This document shows positions 53,701-64,000 of a stretch of 64,000 nucleotides of DNA, piece by piece. The position numbers and the translations under genes are program-made. The DNA is from Symsagittifera roscoffensis (taxonomy: Eukaryota > Xenacoelomorpha > Acoela > Convolutidae). Within the stretch, counting starts at the first letter, position 1. The number at the start of each line of letters is the position of its first letter. The DNA is taken from the NCBI RefSeq assembly GCF_963678635.1, contig NC_087070.1, forward strand, positions 53,358,750 through 53,422,749, read 5' to 3'. A model generated the notes under the pieces. That model saw only the letters and a program-made list of their open reading frames with translations. It was not told where the DNA came from and did no database searches.

Positions 53701-56700
53701 TCAACCTTCATTGCATAAGTTCGAGTGCAAATATATTCGCATGCGATTATGTGTTCCAGGTTGGATGGGTCGTAAACATTTTAAAAACTTCATGAAGTTT
53801 TTTTTGACAACAGTTTTGTTTTCGGCTGAAATAGGTTTCAACCCAAAATTTGTTGACGCTCGGTAATTGATTTTCAATTCTTTTTAGAGCTGTTTATGAA
53901 CTTTTCTCTATAAAACCAAAAAATTTTTGTTGCTATTTTTTTTACCTTTTTTCAAGTTATATGTTCAAGTAATTTTTTTAAACTATTTTTTTTAATAGAA
54001 ATTTGCCTTTTTGTTATTTTTTTTTCAAACTGATGTCTTAAGTAAAAACACTGCATTACTCTTTCAGCTGTTTTCAGTGACTTTTAAAAGGTCTAACAAA
54101 CCACCACAAAATGACTGATTTTTGATTGAAATAGAAAAAATTGTCTCTAAGCTACTCTTTGTTTTTTTTTCAATGGCTCATTGCATATGTATCGAATGAA
54201 CATCTGAGTCTAATTTAAGAAACGCTGTTTTACATCTTTATGATAACACCGGCCGTAGCTGTTTTGTAATCAATAACAACTGTTTTTACATTTTACAGCC
54301 AAGTCAGTTGTTAGAGGTGACAATCCTGCTGCTGTTTGATGCAACTGCAGCTACTGATATGAGTGGTCTTTTCGGTTACACCCCCCTAAATTGATAAATT
54401 TGGCAATTCAAGTTTTGAGTTGAAATTGAAGGCGCGAAAGCGAATGAAACAAACAATTGAATACCACTCGCGTGCAATTAGCAGCTGCTCGATTAGGAAA
54501 CAAAAGTATATTGCAAATTTATCACTAGATTTCCTAATCGAGCAGCTGCTAATTGCTTGCGAGTGGTGTTTAAATGATTGTTTGTTTTTAGCTTTGGCGC
54601 TTTCAATTTCATCTCAAAATTTGAATTGCCACTTATATCCAATTAGGGGGTGGGTGTATAGCCGCAAAAACCCGATATGAATACTGTCACCTCATTATTG
54701 TTCCGACTTTCGTAACGAAAGTAACGGAATATTTGTGCTCGGTGTGGGTTTTTTCTTCAGAGCTCCTGAGCTCAAATTTGAAAAGATACTTCCCCTGTGA
54801 TCATTTTTCGTAAATTTATGGGGGTTTAAAGATTGCCATTTTGGCCAATTTGGGACAATTAACGCACGATTTATTTCGCTCTAGTAACGCATAAGCGGAG
54901 ATTTAATCCGTCTTAGAAATCGTTCCAAATAGGGGGATGGTTTTCAAAAAAAATCTCGTGTTCTAATTTTAATTTCATTTTAAATTTTTAACTTATTTTT
55001 TTTTCGTGTTATTCTTTGCTCCATAGAACTTAAAATGGAATTGGAACATTAAGGGTCTCGCCCTGATACGAGCAGTCTTGTTGATACAGGTCTTACATAC
55101 ATTATATTTTTAACTGTTTTTTGAAGGGAAATCGTTGTATATAGTTTTGCAAGATTTCAACTTAGGTTTTTCAAAAAAAAATTTGAAATTGTTGACGTGC
55201 TAATATCCGGAGCATCAAATTTCCTGACTTTGAATTATTTCTTGATTTCTTTATAAAAGAACAGTAGTTTCTGTATATTTCGATTTTTCTCAAAATTATG
55301 TTGATTTTTTTTTTTTTTCATTTTCATTTTTTTCATTTTCATGATCCCCCTCACCCAAAAATAAGTTTTTAGAAAATTATTTCAAATATGGCTATGTGCC
55401 TATTAAATGTGAAAAATTAACTATGTAGCGTAACGGTTTCAAAAAGAATGGCTCAACAAAACTGGATGATGATAATGTTCTCAATGATTTTGCATTGGCT
55501 CCAGGTCTGAACAAAATGGGAGGACATCAAGTGTTCAAATGGTGTTCACGAGTGTATCGGGACATTTGTTGTCGGTGGAGTTTTCACAGCAGCAGCATAA
55601 GCAGTGGAAGAACTGTCGACCGGCTGATCTATTTCAGGTACTTTCCAAAAAAGTCATCTTAATCTTTCAAGTGAGGATGGTGATGACATTTTTTGACGTT
55701 AATAGCATAATTTCTAATTATTTGTTCAATATTATTCCTGATGGGGGGAATGAAAAATATAGCCTCTTACTGCCCACAGCCCTGAAAGTGTTTGCTTTGA
55801 ACTAAGAGGAGATCCTCTTCAACTCCTACCTCAGAAAAATTGCTCAAAAAAGGAATTTTAAGCACATTAAAAAAATGAAAACATTTGAAGCCCCTCTCTG
55901 AAAATTCTGGATCCCTTTGTCTTCATTTATACTACTCTTAAAATCAGTTCTCGTAAGCGATCAAAAAGCATCTGAAGAGTGGCAGTCCCCATTGTCAATC
56001 GGGCGTCGATTATTGTCTATCCCACTAAGTATGGGTGCTATATAAGTAACAGTTGTGGATTATGAAGCTGCTAAACTCAATGTAGCGGCTATTTTGTAAA
56101 GAAATGATAGGAATCAATTTTGAAACTTGTGGCTTTACTATTGAAAGTAACGTAGTAAAAATTGAGTTTTACAAGAAGAGTTTAAGACCGTGGAGAAAAT
56201 AAATTAATTTGAATTAAAACGCAAGTGGATGATTGTTGATTTTTAGGCCCCAGTGGATCGGTTTGTTCCAGACAACATGAAAAACGTGCAGCGAAATCTT
56301 GAAAACTTGGTGAGAAATGCAACATTGTTGGTTTTATGGACAGATTGTGATAGAGAAGGTGAAAACATCGGCTTCGAAGTGTTGCAAGTTTGTCGCAACA
56401 TAAAGTCTAGCATCCCTGTCAAGCGGGCTAGGTTCTCGGAAATGACGCCGGCTGCAATTCATCGTGCAGTCAATAATCTGGTGGCCCCGGACGAACGTCT
56501 CTCGGAAGCAGTTGAATGTCGCCGAGAGTTGGATCTCAGAATCGGAGCGGCTTTCACGCGGTTCCAAACTCTCAGACTTCAGAGATCATATGAGCAGTTG
56601 TGCAATCAGGTATTAAGTTATTCTTGCTGGATTTTTGATTCTTGAATGCATATCAGTGCAAATCTATAAAAACACAATAACAGTTTCTGGTCACGTTTTT

Positions 56701-59700
56701 TTGAAAATCTATCAAATTGGCAGATGAATATATGATATTCATTGTGTTGGGCGATACATTGTAGCCTTTTTATTAAAATTTTTTCCATTTGCGAGAGCAA
56801 GTGTCTTGTAATAATCGGGAACTGGGCTTTCTTTTTTCCCGTAAACTGTTTTCATTTAATTTTTTAAGAAACACGCGCAGATGCTGGCCCGTCTAAGTCA
56901 TCAACTAAATATCTTTGTTCCTGTTGCGTACATATTATTTAAAGATTTTCATTGAAAAAAAACATGGTTTTGTTTTTCGGGTTTGTGGTTTTGGTTTCAG
57001 TTTTTGTTCGTTTTCTTAGTGCCAACTTTATTTATGTAGCACAGAGTGGTATTTAGTGGAGTTTTTCAGCAAATGATCCGACGGTAATTAATTTGCATCA
57101 GGCTTTCAAAAAAAGAATGAAATATTTTACGGCAAATTTTGACTTTAAAACTAACGATTTTGAATCAGATTTTGGAAATTATTATTTTTGGTTTCCTTGA
57201 TACCATTTTTTCTATTAATGCATCGAAAGTCTTGCGAAGCTCTGCTTCGCCTCGGTGTTAAAGCTGCGACTTGTAAGATTTGTGAAGCCAACAGATAGAG
57301 TTCGTTGAATGTTTTCATAGGTAATCAGTTTTGGACCGTGTCAGTTTCCTACACTGGGCTTTGTGGTGGATCGATGGAGAGAAAGAAACGAATTTGTACA
57401 GGAACCATTCTGGAAAGTCCAGGTTTGCAGCCATGTCTAATTGAAGAGAGCGAGATTTAAATAGAGTGAAACTGTAACTAAAATTGAACAATAAGAACAG
57501 TTTTTTTCCGAACCTAACTCGGTAAAGTACATGCTGTTTTTGTTCCGACCACTCGAAGAGTGAACCGGACTTTGGAGTCGGGTCGGTTTTTTCCAGCCAA
57601 TATTGATTACCTCAATCAAGGAAAGCACGTAAGTGGTCAAATGTGGTATCTTTTTGAAGCCTTCGAAAAAGTAATTTCGAAAATATTGTCTATGCCGATA
57701 AAAACTGTTCTAAATGTTTTCGATTTGCAGACACTGTTAGTTGAACTTGGTGAGAGGCACCCAATTTTAAATTTACCAGAATTTTAACGATAATATTTAA
57801 TCATATCTGCTGCTCCTTTTTTGTTTTTCACCTAATTCAATCGATCTTTCTGGAAAAAATCAAAAGTACATTTAGGCAACGAAAATTGCAAATACTTTTT
57901 TCTAATTTTGATACTTTTTCTATTTTTTATTTGTTTTCTGAAATCAATTTGGTTGGATTATGTGCTACTTGCAAAGCAACCGGCTATCCATGTTTGCTTG
58001 AGTTTTTTGGCATCGTGTATTATTCCTCTGGAAGTAACTGTGATACAGAGCTGAACTTCTGATTTTTTGTTCCGACTACACTAAACCCTAGGTTAGGTTT
58101 TTCCACGCCAAACCAGATACCTGTTTTAGTAATGCGAAATGTTTTAGTATAGCAAAACTAATAATGTTTTAGTATAGCGAAACTGATAATATTTTAGTAT
58201 AGCGAAACTGATAAAGAGAAAAAGACTTTAAAGTTCACATAGCTTCAATTTATTTTTCATATCCGAGTTTAAAAAACTCATTTTTCTTTTGCCTTGAGTT
58301 TAATTGTTGATTTTGTCAGACTTTTTCCGACAGTTGGAAATTTGTGTTCTATTAAGAGTTCACTGTTTTCCAAGATAATTCGCATATTTAAGTTTTGTAA
58401 AAGCATAGGTATATAATATAAGCTAAACTACAATCAATGCTGAGAATTTTATTCAAGCTTTTGTTATCTTTTTAAATCTATTTTCTGAAGGACTTTAATG
58501 AAGCTTTAAAGTGAACATGTTTTCCACTTGAGTTCCATTTTTGCAGCAGGTTTTGAAAATTAACATTAGAGTAATAAATGCTTGCTATTCACTGTTCCCA
58601 TAAATGCGTTGTGCACTCGATGCTTTGATCTGACTCATAAGTGATTTCGACTTCAATTGGAGCATTACGCTTAATAACAAGTTAATAGAGGTGAGTTTTT
58701 GTTTTTAAGTATCAATGAACAAATTGAAGACCCTTTAGGTCGTGCACTATTTTCAAGAACAAAACTTTAGTTTTGATCACGCTCAAATTTGGTTTTTTTT
58801 GTTCCGACTATTGAAAATGCAGAGGAACTTTGTATTCGGGTGTGTTAGTTTTTTTTGTTTTCCACGCAAAATCAGGTACCCTAATTAATCATTAGAATGG
58901 GTCGCGTGATATATCATATCAAAGCCCTTTCAGTCGTAATTGAAACGAAATGTAAATTTCTCAGCTTCGAGAAAAACCCGTTTCAAATTTTTGATCATGT
59001 TTCGAGCCATTACAGTGGTCGAGCAATTTATGCTTAATTTGAGCCGTTTACAATATCTTATGTGTGCTTTAATTTAGTTTTTTCTAGGAAAATAAGTTTT
59101 TGGAGTTTTCTAACGCCATTTTGGGAATCAAGAATTTCGAAAATTCAAAAAACGTCTGCATTTTTTAAATTTTATTTTTCGATTTTTGTTTTTCTAGTCA
59201 TTTTTTTGTTGTTTTTCTTTAAAAATGTGTTGTCCAAATTGCTTATTTCACTGTGACTGTCGAAATTGCCTAAGCTCTTGTTTTTGGTTCAGATTCTTTT
59301 ATCTCAGCAATCAGAAAAAACGACACCAATTTTAATTTTTTTGTTGTTGTATTTGGTCGGGTTATTCTGTTGCACAGTCACAGGCTATCCTTGTTTTTCA
59401 TTGATACGGCCAATTACGAAAATGCAAGTAGAGTGAAAAAATTTAACTGACTTTAAGTTTCGAAATTAGTTTTTAATTTGCAGATTTCGGATTAAAACTT
59501 TTTGACGCCTTTTCTCGTACTGGGCTCATTTTTAAGAGCTGAAGGCATTGGAGACTCTTATATAGGGCCGGATTATTTTTTTAGGAAAATGTCTTAAGTT
59601 GTTCACGCTCAAGTTTTCTGTTTCGTGGTTGCACTTCTGATTTCTTTTCTTAGGATTTTAGACTTACGATTTTAATTTTCAAATTAAATTTTCACCCATT

Positions 59701-62700
59701 GATCCAGATTGCTCAAATTCGCTTAATTGTTTTCCATAAAAACGACAGTCAGAAATTGTTCTCGAAATTAATTTAAACTTATTACATATTTTCTCATCTC
59801 ATTTGTTAGAACAGTGCGCGAACCCAACCCCATAAAATTAGACATGGCCATAGGTTACGCATAAAAGTGATGGGCAAAACGGCACGCCCAAATTCCACGT
59901 GGACTTCAACTGGAATCGAGTCAGACTATTCGACGAAATATTTGTTGAAGTGATCTGTGACGAATGTAAAGAGGCAAATTTAGCAACTGTAACTAAAGTC
60001 GAGAACAGACAAAGACAGAAATGGAGACCTGTCGCACTGGATACAGTTGAACTAGAAAAGGCAGCTTCGAGGTGGCTCGGAATCAGCGCCAGGGAAACTA
60101 TGTCAATTGCGGAAAAGTTATACACCTCGGGTTTTATATCTTACCCAAGAACAGAGACTAATATTTTCCCGAAGAATTTGAACCTCGTGCCTTTGGTTGA
60201 AATGCAAACAAGCGATGGTCGGTGGGGGAGTTTTGCTCAACGAGTTCTGCAAAACGGACCCAATCCCAGAAATGGACAGAAAACTGACAACGCTCATCCG
60301 CCTATACACCCGACTAAGTATGCCCAAAACTTGTCGGGCAACGAAACGAAAGTTTACGAATTCATAGTTCGTCACTTTCTCGCCTGTGTTTCTCGCGACG
60401 CGATTGGCCACGAGTGCAAAGTTGAAATCAAAATAGCCGAGGAGAGTTTCCACGCGAGCGGGTTGTCAATCAGCGAAAGAAACTACCTGGAAGTTTATCC
60501 GTATCATTATTGGGGTAATAAGAACCTGCCTACTTATCAAAACGGGCAACAATTTGTACCGACGTCTATAGAGGCGGTAGGAGGGAGTACCTCGCCACCT
60601 AATTTATTGACAGGAATCTTTTCTTCTTTCACCCTAATTTGCATAATTCCAGTTTCAAAGGATATTAATGTAATAATTGAGGTTTCTGTGATTCGCAGAG
60701 CATCTAGGTAAAAGTGTAGTACTTAATACGACCAGCGGTTGGTCTAGATGTTTCTCGTGGAAGCAATTTTTTTCAAGTCGGCCAAATTGAGCTCTCTCAA
60801 AGCGCTCTAAAAACCCTTTTATGCCTAACTTTCTACGCCCTAGGCGAAAAAATTAGTTTTTGGAGAGTTAACAAAAATAGCACATTTTTACGTATCTCGC
60901 CTTAGTTTCGAATCGCTCATGAATGGTTTACGTCGAAAGATTCATTTTTTCGGTGAGCGCTATTAGAGCTAATGTATATTGGCTCCAATTAAATTAATGC
61001 ATATTTGGCAACCGGATTTATTAAATAATTTCGACGGGGGGGGGGGGGGGTAAACACTCTCTTCGTTCCGCCTCTTTGTCACGTTATTGAGAACGGCGAA
61101 CGTATTGAGAACTTTTTCTGTCACCATTCTAAATCAACATTTAATGTGAAAGGGTAAAATATGTTTTAAGCGTTTGAAAATTGAAGGCGGGTGGAAGAAG
61201 AAAAGGAACATTGACAGAAGCTGATTTGATTTCGTTGATGGAGAACCATGGCATAGGCACAGATGCCACACATGCGGAGCATATTGAGAAGATTAAGACG
61301 AGAGATTACACGGCAGTCGTGAACAGACAATTCCATCCTTGTCCTTTGGGAATCGGTCTGGTGGAAGGATACGAAACTATAGGTACACTAGGCGATAGAT
61401 TTCAAGTAGTAGACCTCCTGTGCTATAAATTGGCTTTGAAATTTAAAACAAAGGAATGATACAGAAGGGAGGAGCTATTAAATAGTTTTAAAAAAGCCAA
61501 TTTTGAATGATGTAATTAAAGAAAAACGAATTATTGGAGTTGGTGACTCCATAGTAAAATTTTCAATTACCAAAATGTAATCTTAATGGAGAAGTAAATC
61601 AGCATAATTGGTCATGTGTCTGATATTAGAATATTTGCCTTTGGATCTCAACGAGCAACGTTTGTTTAGTTGGTCTACTTTTAAAATCGATCGTCTACAG
61701 GTGAGCGAATGAGTAAACCTGAACTTAGAGCTGAAATGGAAATTGATTTCGAAGCTATTTGCCAAGGTCGAAAAACTCGAGAACAGGTTTTGAGAACCCA
61801 AATAGCAAAGTATACATCAGCGTTTAGTGCCCTAGAACGAGGAGCAATTAAACTTGAAGATGCTATTCGAAAATATTTTGGTATCAATTCTCAAACTGGG
61901 TCAACGCATGGTAGCAATGATGGCAGTAGTTTTAATAGCAGCAGTAATGTTAGTCAACAATCAGAAGCAGTAATGAAGTGCAATCGCTGTTCATCTGTTA
62001 TGTATCTAAAACAAAATCGACGAAGAAGTCACCCAGAAAGTCAAAATAGTTCCCAAAATCCGTTCTGGGAAATCGTATGTGACGGATTTCCTAGCTGTAA
62101 TGCAAGTATAAACATTCCTAATTTCGCAACTTCAGTTGAAGTTTCACGAACTAAATGCTTAAGATGTAGTGTTCCTAGTAGCGACTCGGAGTTACCAAAG
62201 TTGTTAGAATTCCGATTCAAACCGAATTCTGTCCCGCCCTATTTTGGTCTGGAGTATTCAGGATGTCTAGCTGGCTGTAATTTGGACCTTCTTAATCTTT
62301 TCCGAGAAACCTCAAATTCTGGGAACCCCAATCGTTCCGGGAATGTTATTAGTTCGCTTGGATCAAGTCATTTTTCAGCTGCGTCGTCGGCAGCGAATAT
62401 GTCTCGTGAATCTGAAAGAACTTCGAATTCGTTCAATCGGGGCTCGAATATTAATTCAAGAAATCAAGGACGCACAGTTACAAGTCGAGTTAGAGCTTCG
62501 GCGAATCAAAATAGATCGCGAGGTCAATCTACGAGTAGTTTTAGAAACAGTTCGATACCTAGGAGAGGATCCCGAGGATCTGCAATGTCGAGGGGTTCCA
62601 GAGGTTCAAGGACACCATCGGGACCTTATCGTGGTGCTTCGACATCAAGTTGGAACCAGTCACAGCAAGGACCGGGTTCTAATGTAATAACACGTGATTA

Positions 62701-62878
62701 TTCAACAAATGGGAGTCAACCAACTCCAGGAGTAGTTCCTACTATGAACTGTCTTTGTGAGCAGCAAGTGGTCGAGAGGACAGTGAGAAAAGAAGGTCCG
62801 AATCAGGGACGATTATTTTATTCATGCGCTTCGAGAGGCTGCAATTTTTTCTTATGGGCTACCGATAATCCAAACTAG
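50598..62878 (+). CDS. TOP3A: DNA topoisomerase III alpha, seven coding exons, 946 aa
   Basis: Type IA topoisomerase that passes single strands and, with a RecQ/BLM helicase and RMI1, dissolves double Holliday junctions. Exons: 50598-50737, 55505-55637, 56247-56609, 57321-57422, 59854-60613, 61218-61382 and 61701-62878; phases agree at every junction. The TOPRIM fold shows the first Glu in NVAEKNDAAK (E9) and DCDRE (D124, D126, E128). GFISYPRTETNIF carries the catalytic Tyr343 and Arg345. TSPPNLLTEADLI and HGIGTDATHAEHIE are type IA signatures. The C-terminus has two Cys-rich zinc ribbons, an Arg/Ser/Gly-rich linker and a GRF zinc finger (GRLFYSC, then CNFFLW). Length is close to the animal protein of about 1000 residues. 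Intron 5 appears to be GA-AG. No mitochondrial presequence is seen. Confidence 0.95.
51550..51750 (+). repeat. tRNA-like SINE, family 2, diverged copy
   Basis: AGTTCGAATCC at 51625-51635 is a B-box-like sequence. The tail TAATTCGAGGCTTATTTCT and GCACTTTATAGAGCTGC matches the tails at 23790 and 28470. Confidence 0.5.
52980..53310. repeat. Two tandem copies of a ~174-bp unit
   Basis: GGGATTAAGGGTTTAATCG recurs at 53026 and 53200. GACCAGGTTGTAGGAAACTC and AAGCGGCTGGTCC follow in both. A more distant third copy may precede at 52805-52980. The + frame 53070-53294 reflects the repeat only. A different short repeat (CCAGCTTCCAGCTGGGCCCC / CCAGCTTTCAGCTGGGCCCC) follows at 53440 and 53650. Confidence 0.75.
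54369..54670. repeat. Foldback (near-palindromic) element of ~300 bp
   Basis: The left arm ends GCAGCTGCTCGATTAGGAAA at 54500, the right arm starts TTTCCTAATCGAGCAGCTGC at 54530, and the loop is 29 bases. Pairing continues outward with mismatches through GGCGCG/TGGCGC and CACCCCCC/GGGGGTG to both ends. A foldback MITE; the frame 54420-54680 inside it is not a gene. Confidence 0.85.
54700..55087. repeat. Single arm of the long inverted-repeat element
   Basis: GTTCCGACTTTCGTAACGAAAG through ATGGGGGTTTAAAGATTGCC to CCCTGATACGAGCAGTCTTG (given by landmarks) matches the right arm at 48225-48716 and, at its outer end, the reverse complement of 47523-47556. Only one arm is present. Confidence 0.82.
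55505..55637 (+). CDS. TOP3A: TOP3A exon 2
   Basis: One base completes the split Arg codon, then 44 codons follow. MVFTSVSGHLLSVEF is the conserved type IA TSVxGH motif. Acceptor GGCTCCAG|G and donor TTCAG|GTACTT. Confidence 0.9.
55638..56246 (+). other. TOP3A: TOP3A intron 2
   Basis: GTACTT...TTTTTAG, 609 bases, AT-rich, nothing recognised inside. Confidence 0.85.
56247..56609 (+). CDS. TOP3A: TOP3A exon 3
   Basis: 121 codons, phase 0 at both ends. It contains the TOPRIM DxDxE motif (LWTDCDREGENIGFE) and the LRIGAAFTRFQTLRLQ segment. Acceptor GATTTTTAG|GCC and donor AATCAG|GTATTA. Confidence 0.95.
56610..57320 (+). other. TOP3A: TOP3A intron 3
   Basis: GTATTA...TTTTCATAG, 711 bases, with a partial family 1 repeat (TTGCGAGAGCAAGTG...) at 56789-56850. 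Confidence 0.85.
57321..57422 (+). CDS. TOP3A: TOP3A exon 4 (short)
   Basis: 34 codons, phase 0. VISFGPCQFPTLGFVVDRW is the highly conserved CQFPTLGFVV block. Acceptor TTTTCATAG|GTA and donor GTCCAG|GTTTGC. Too short for most ORF lists. Confidence 0.93.
57423..59853 (+). other. TOP3A: TOP3A intron 4 (2.43 kb)
   Basis: GTTTGC...CATAG. It contains a triple GTTTTAGTATAGCRAAACT repeat at 58139-58213 and, at 58798-58990, a relative of the dispersed repeat in the 4.7 kb units (GTTCCGACTA..., TCAGTCGTAATT). Short frames inside it are not supported as genes. Confidence 0.8.
59854..60613 (+). CDS. TOP3A: TOP3A exon 5, with the active-site tyrosine
   Basis: 253 codons plus one base. It starts VTHKSDGQNG after acceptor GGCCATAG, contains KWRPVALDTVELEK and GFISYPRTETNIF (Tyr343), HPPIHPTKY and YEFIVRHFLA, and ends TSPPNLLT plus one G. 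The exon end is set by protein conservation, since the next bases are GAATCT and not GT. Confidence 0.93.
60614..61217 (+). other. TOP3A: TOP3A intron 5 with non-canonical GA-AG borders and an 8-bp flanking repeat
   Basis: Joining ...TTATTGACAG (ends 60613) to AAGCTGATTTG (from 61218) restores the conserved LLTEADLI exactly. The intron then starts GAATCTTTTC and ends CATTGACAG. ATTGACAG is present on both sides (60606-60613 and 61210-61217), so the cut could slide within it (GA-AG, GG-CA, AG-AC), but none of the choices gives GT-AG. It holds a run of about twelve G at 61027. Confidence 0.7.
61218..61382 (+). CDS. TOP3A: TOP3A exon 6
   Basis: Two bases complete the split Glu codon, then 54 codons plus one base. 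ADLISLMENHGIGTDATHAE is a near-invariant type IA segment; the exon ends GYETI plus G. Donor ATAG|GTACAC. Confidence 0.92.
61383..61700 (+). other. TOP3A: TOP3A intron 6
   Basis: GTACAC...GTCTACAG, 318 bases, nothing recognised inside. Confidence 0.85.
61701..62878 (+). CDS. TOP3A: TOP3A exon 7 (C-terminal zinc ribbons and GRF finger)
   Basis: It begins with GT completing Gly, then ERMSKPELRAEMEIDF, the conserved end of the catalytic core. Zinc ribbon cysteines: CNRC with CDGFPSC, and CLRC with CLAGC. Then comes a Ser/Arg/Gly-rich linker of about 120 residues and a GRF finger from CLCEQQ to NFFLWATDN. Stop TAG at 62876. Acceptor GTCTACAG. Confidence 0.94.
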
Positions 62879-63014
62879 CTATCTACAATCGTCTCTTTTT
62901 GATGGTACAGCTCAATAGTTAATATTAATGCTTCGAATCAAAAATTAAGTGGGGTTCTTTTATGACAGATAATTTGAAAGACAGAGAGTGGCTTTAATCG
63001 TTCACCAAAAATTT

Positions 63015-63230
63015 ATTTACCCTTGCGATAAACAAGTGTATTGCAATAGGAAGCTGGACTTTTTTCCCGTAAATAACTTAGTTTACAGGACTCATCTGGA
63101 CTCCTGGTGGTACCTTGTTTCATAATGAAATCAATTTTTTCAGTGTCTTCTGCACACTTAGCCTGGAGATAGCGAATACGCCTGGCACGGCAAAGGTCCT
63201 TAGTTCAAATCTTACAAGAATCTTTTTTCG
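63015..63230 (+). repeat. tRNA-like SINE, family 1, third copy
   Basis: TTTACCCTTGCGATAAAC, GGACTCATCTGGACTCCTGG, CACTTAGCCTGG and a worn B box AGTTCAAATCT (63202-63212) follow the order seen at 41080-41290 and 43077-43298. Confidence 0.6.
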
Positions 63231-64000
63231 GCCTATTTTGTGTCTGCTTATGTTTTGTCGGCTTAGTTGCCTCATTTAAGAACCATTTTAAGCTGTAAAC
63301 AGTTTTCAATGTTGTTGTTTTAAGTGTTTCAGCATTTTAACAATTCGACCGAATCGAAATTTGTTTTTTTTTTTTGTAGCATATCAACTCGGTTTGACAA
63401 AAATTTTTTTCTCCTGTCAGCTTAATAAGTTTCGGTTTAATTTATATCGAAATAGTGGCCTTTTATTTTGTCGTTTGGGGATTTAAAAGTTTTTGTGTGC
63501 GCGTGTGTGTGTTCTGAGGGGAAAAGAGACCTGTAATTTTTTAATCAGTTAAGATTTTTTTGAGTTTTTTTTGGCATGAAAGGTTGCTGCTCAGGTATTT
63601 TCGTCTTAGTTACCGTTTGAATTATGAATTCAACTTCAATCAACCATCCGGGGCATCTGGCGTAGAGTTAATACAATGCCTGAACCTGTTTTGTTTTTTC
63701 ACACTGTTTTTGTGCTTTTTTGAACTATCGTTCGTCTGTTTTTTTTCGTCGGCTGACTTCCCGTAGCCCGACTTTTTGAGGTTCAGCTTTCTTCCAAGTT
63801 CCGGTGTAGATATAGGGGATTGCTTCGAGATTTACTTCTATCCACAATCCCGAAAAGGTTAAGTTATTGGCAACGATTTTATACTGTATTATGTTACTTG
63901 CTCCTTTTTTTACTGCTTTTAAGGCTGTCTCGTCTGCTCGATACGATCGCAAGAATTCCCAATGGTAATTAAATTTATATAATGTAAGTCCAAATACAGA
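63231..64000. other. Repeat-rich DNA downstream of TOP3A
   Basis: It continues the sequence that follows the family 1 SINE in the other copies (TGTTTTGTCGGCTTAGTTG). It also holds a GTGTGCGCGTGTGTGTG run at 63494 and a partial family 3 SINE head (CAACCATCCGGGGCATCTGGC, landmark only) at 63640-63690. No gene supported. Confidence 0.4.

Larger units (their letters stand above)
50738..55504 (+). other. TOP3A: TOP3A intron 1 (4.77 kb), repeat-rich
   Basis: GTAGGT...CTCCAG. It holds a family 2 SINE (51550-51750), fragments of the family 1 composite repeat (51236-51390, 52254-52370, 53695-53870), a poly-T run of about 27 at 52758, two ~174-bp tandem repeats (52980-53300), a foldback element (54369-54670) and a single arm of the long inverted-repeat element (54700-55087). 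Confidence 0.85.

Noticed and set aside
54420-54680. 86-codon + ORF
   Set aside because: It lies entirely within a foldback palindrome.
60575-61186. Canonical GT-AG splice alternative for TOP3A intron 5 (GCG|GTAGGA to TTGAAG|GCG)
   Set aside because: It keeps the frame but removes the conserved TSPPNLLT segment and replaces it with AGGRRKGTLT; the GA-AG join restores the conserved sequence exactly. It remains possible as a minor form.

Overview
The window is nuclear DNA of an invertebrate-type metazoan. Two spliced animal genes can be rebuilt by hand, and both lie on the + strand: an ARM-type/TIR-domain gene (SARM1-like family) and DNA topoisomerase III alpha (TOP3A). Everything else I can read is decayed transposable elements and repeats. 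Introns are long, AT-rich and full of repeats. The species cannot be named from sequence alone. One intron appears to use GA-AG borders, which is reported to be common in a few lineages such as copepods and larvacean tunicates, but that is only a hint.

Layout. 1-7164: a Ty3/gypsy pol remnant (pre-protease domain, retropepsin, RT, RNase H, integrase, acidic tail) with stops, frameshifts and an internal tandem duplication, followed by an uninterrupted 257-codon ORF. 7165-7566: AT-rich spacer. 7567-16280: a block of same-strand, fragmented, coding-like sequence that I cannot assign; it carries one clear SGNH/GDSL-hydrolase-like module and probably a second. 16281-19485: AT-rich sequence with minus-strand retroelement fragments. 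19486-29592: a 4.7 kb segment present two and a fraction times in tandem, each full copy carrying an identical first exon of the ARM/TIR gene. 30186-34295: a dead Ty1/copia element inside intron 1 of that gene, itself partly duplicated. 34707-36515: the large second exon of the ARM/TIR gene. 36530-50590: non-coding DNA with dispersed repeats, tRNA-like SINEs, a 181-bp tandem array, a long inverted-repeat element and an ~83-bp degenerate array. 50598-62878: TOP3A in seven exons. 62879-64000: more SINE-like repeats.

The two genes have no evident functional link. The ARM/TIR protein is expected to be a cytosolic innate-immunity or NAD-metabolism protein. TOP3A is the type IA topoisomerase that, in other animals, works with RecQ/BLM helicases and RMI1 to dissolve recombination intermediates. 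The most unusual points are the GA-AG intron of TOP3A flanked by an 8-bp direct repeat, the duplicated first exon of the ARM/TIR gene, two separate tandem duplications that each carry a ~90-100 bp copied insert at the junction, and the unassigned SGNH-containing block next to the gypsy pol.
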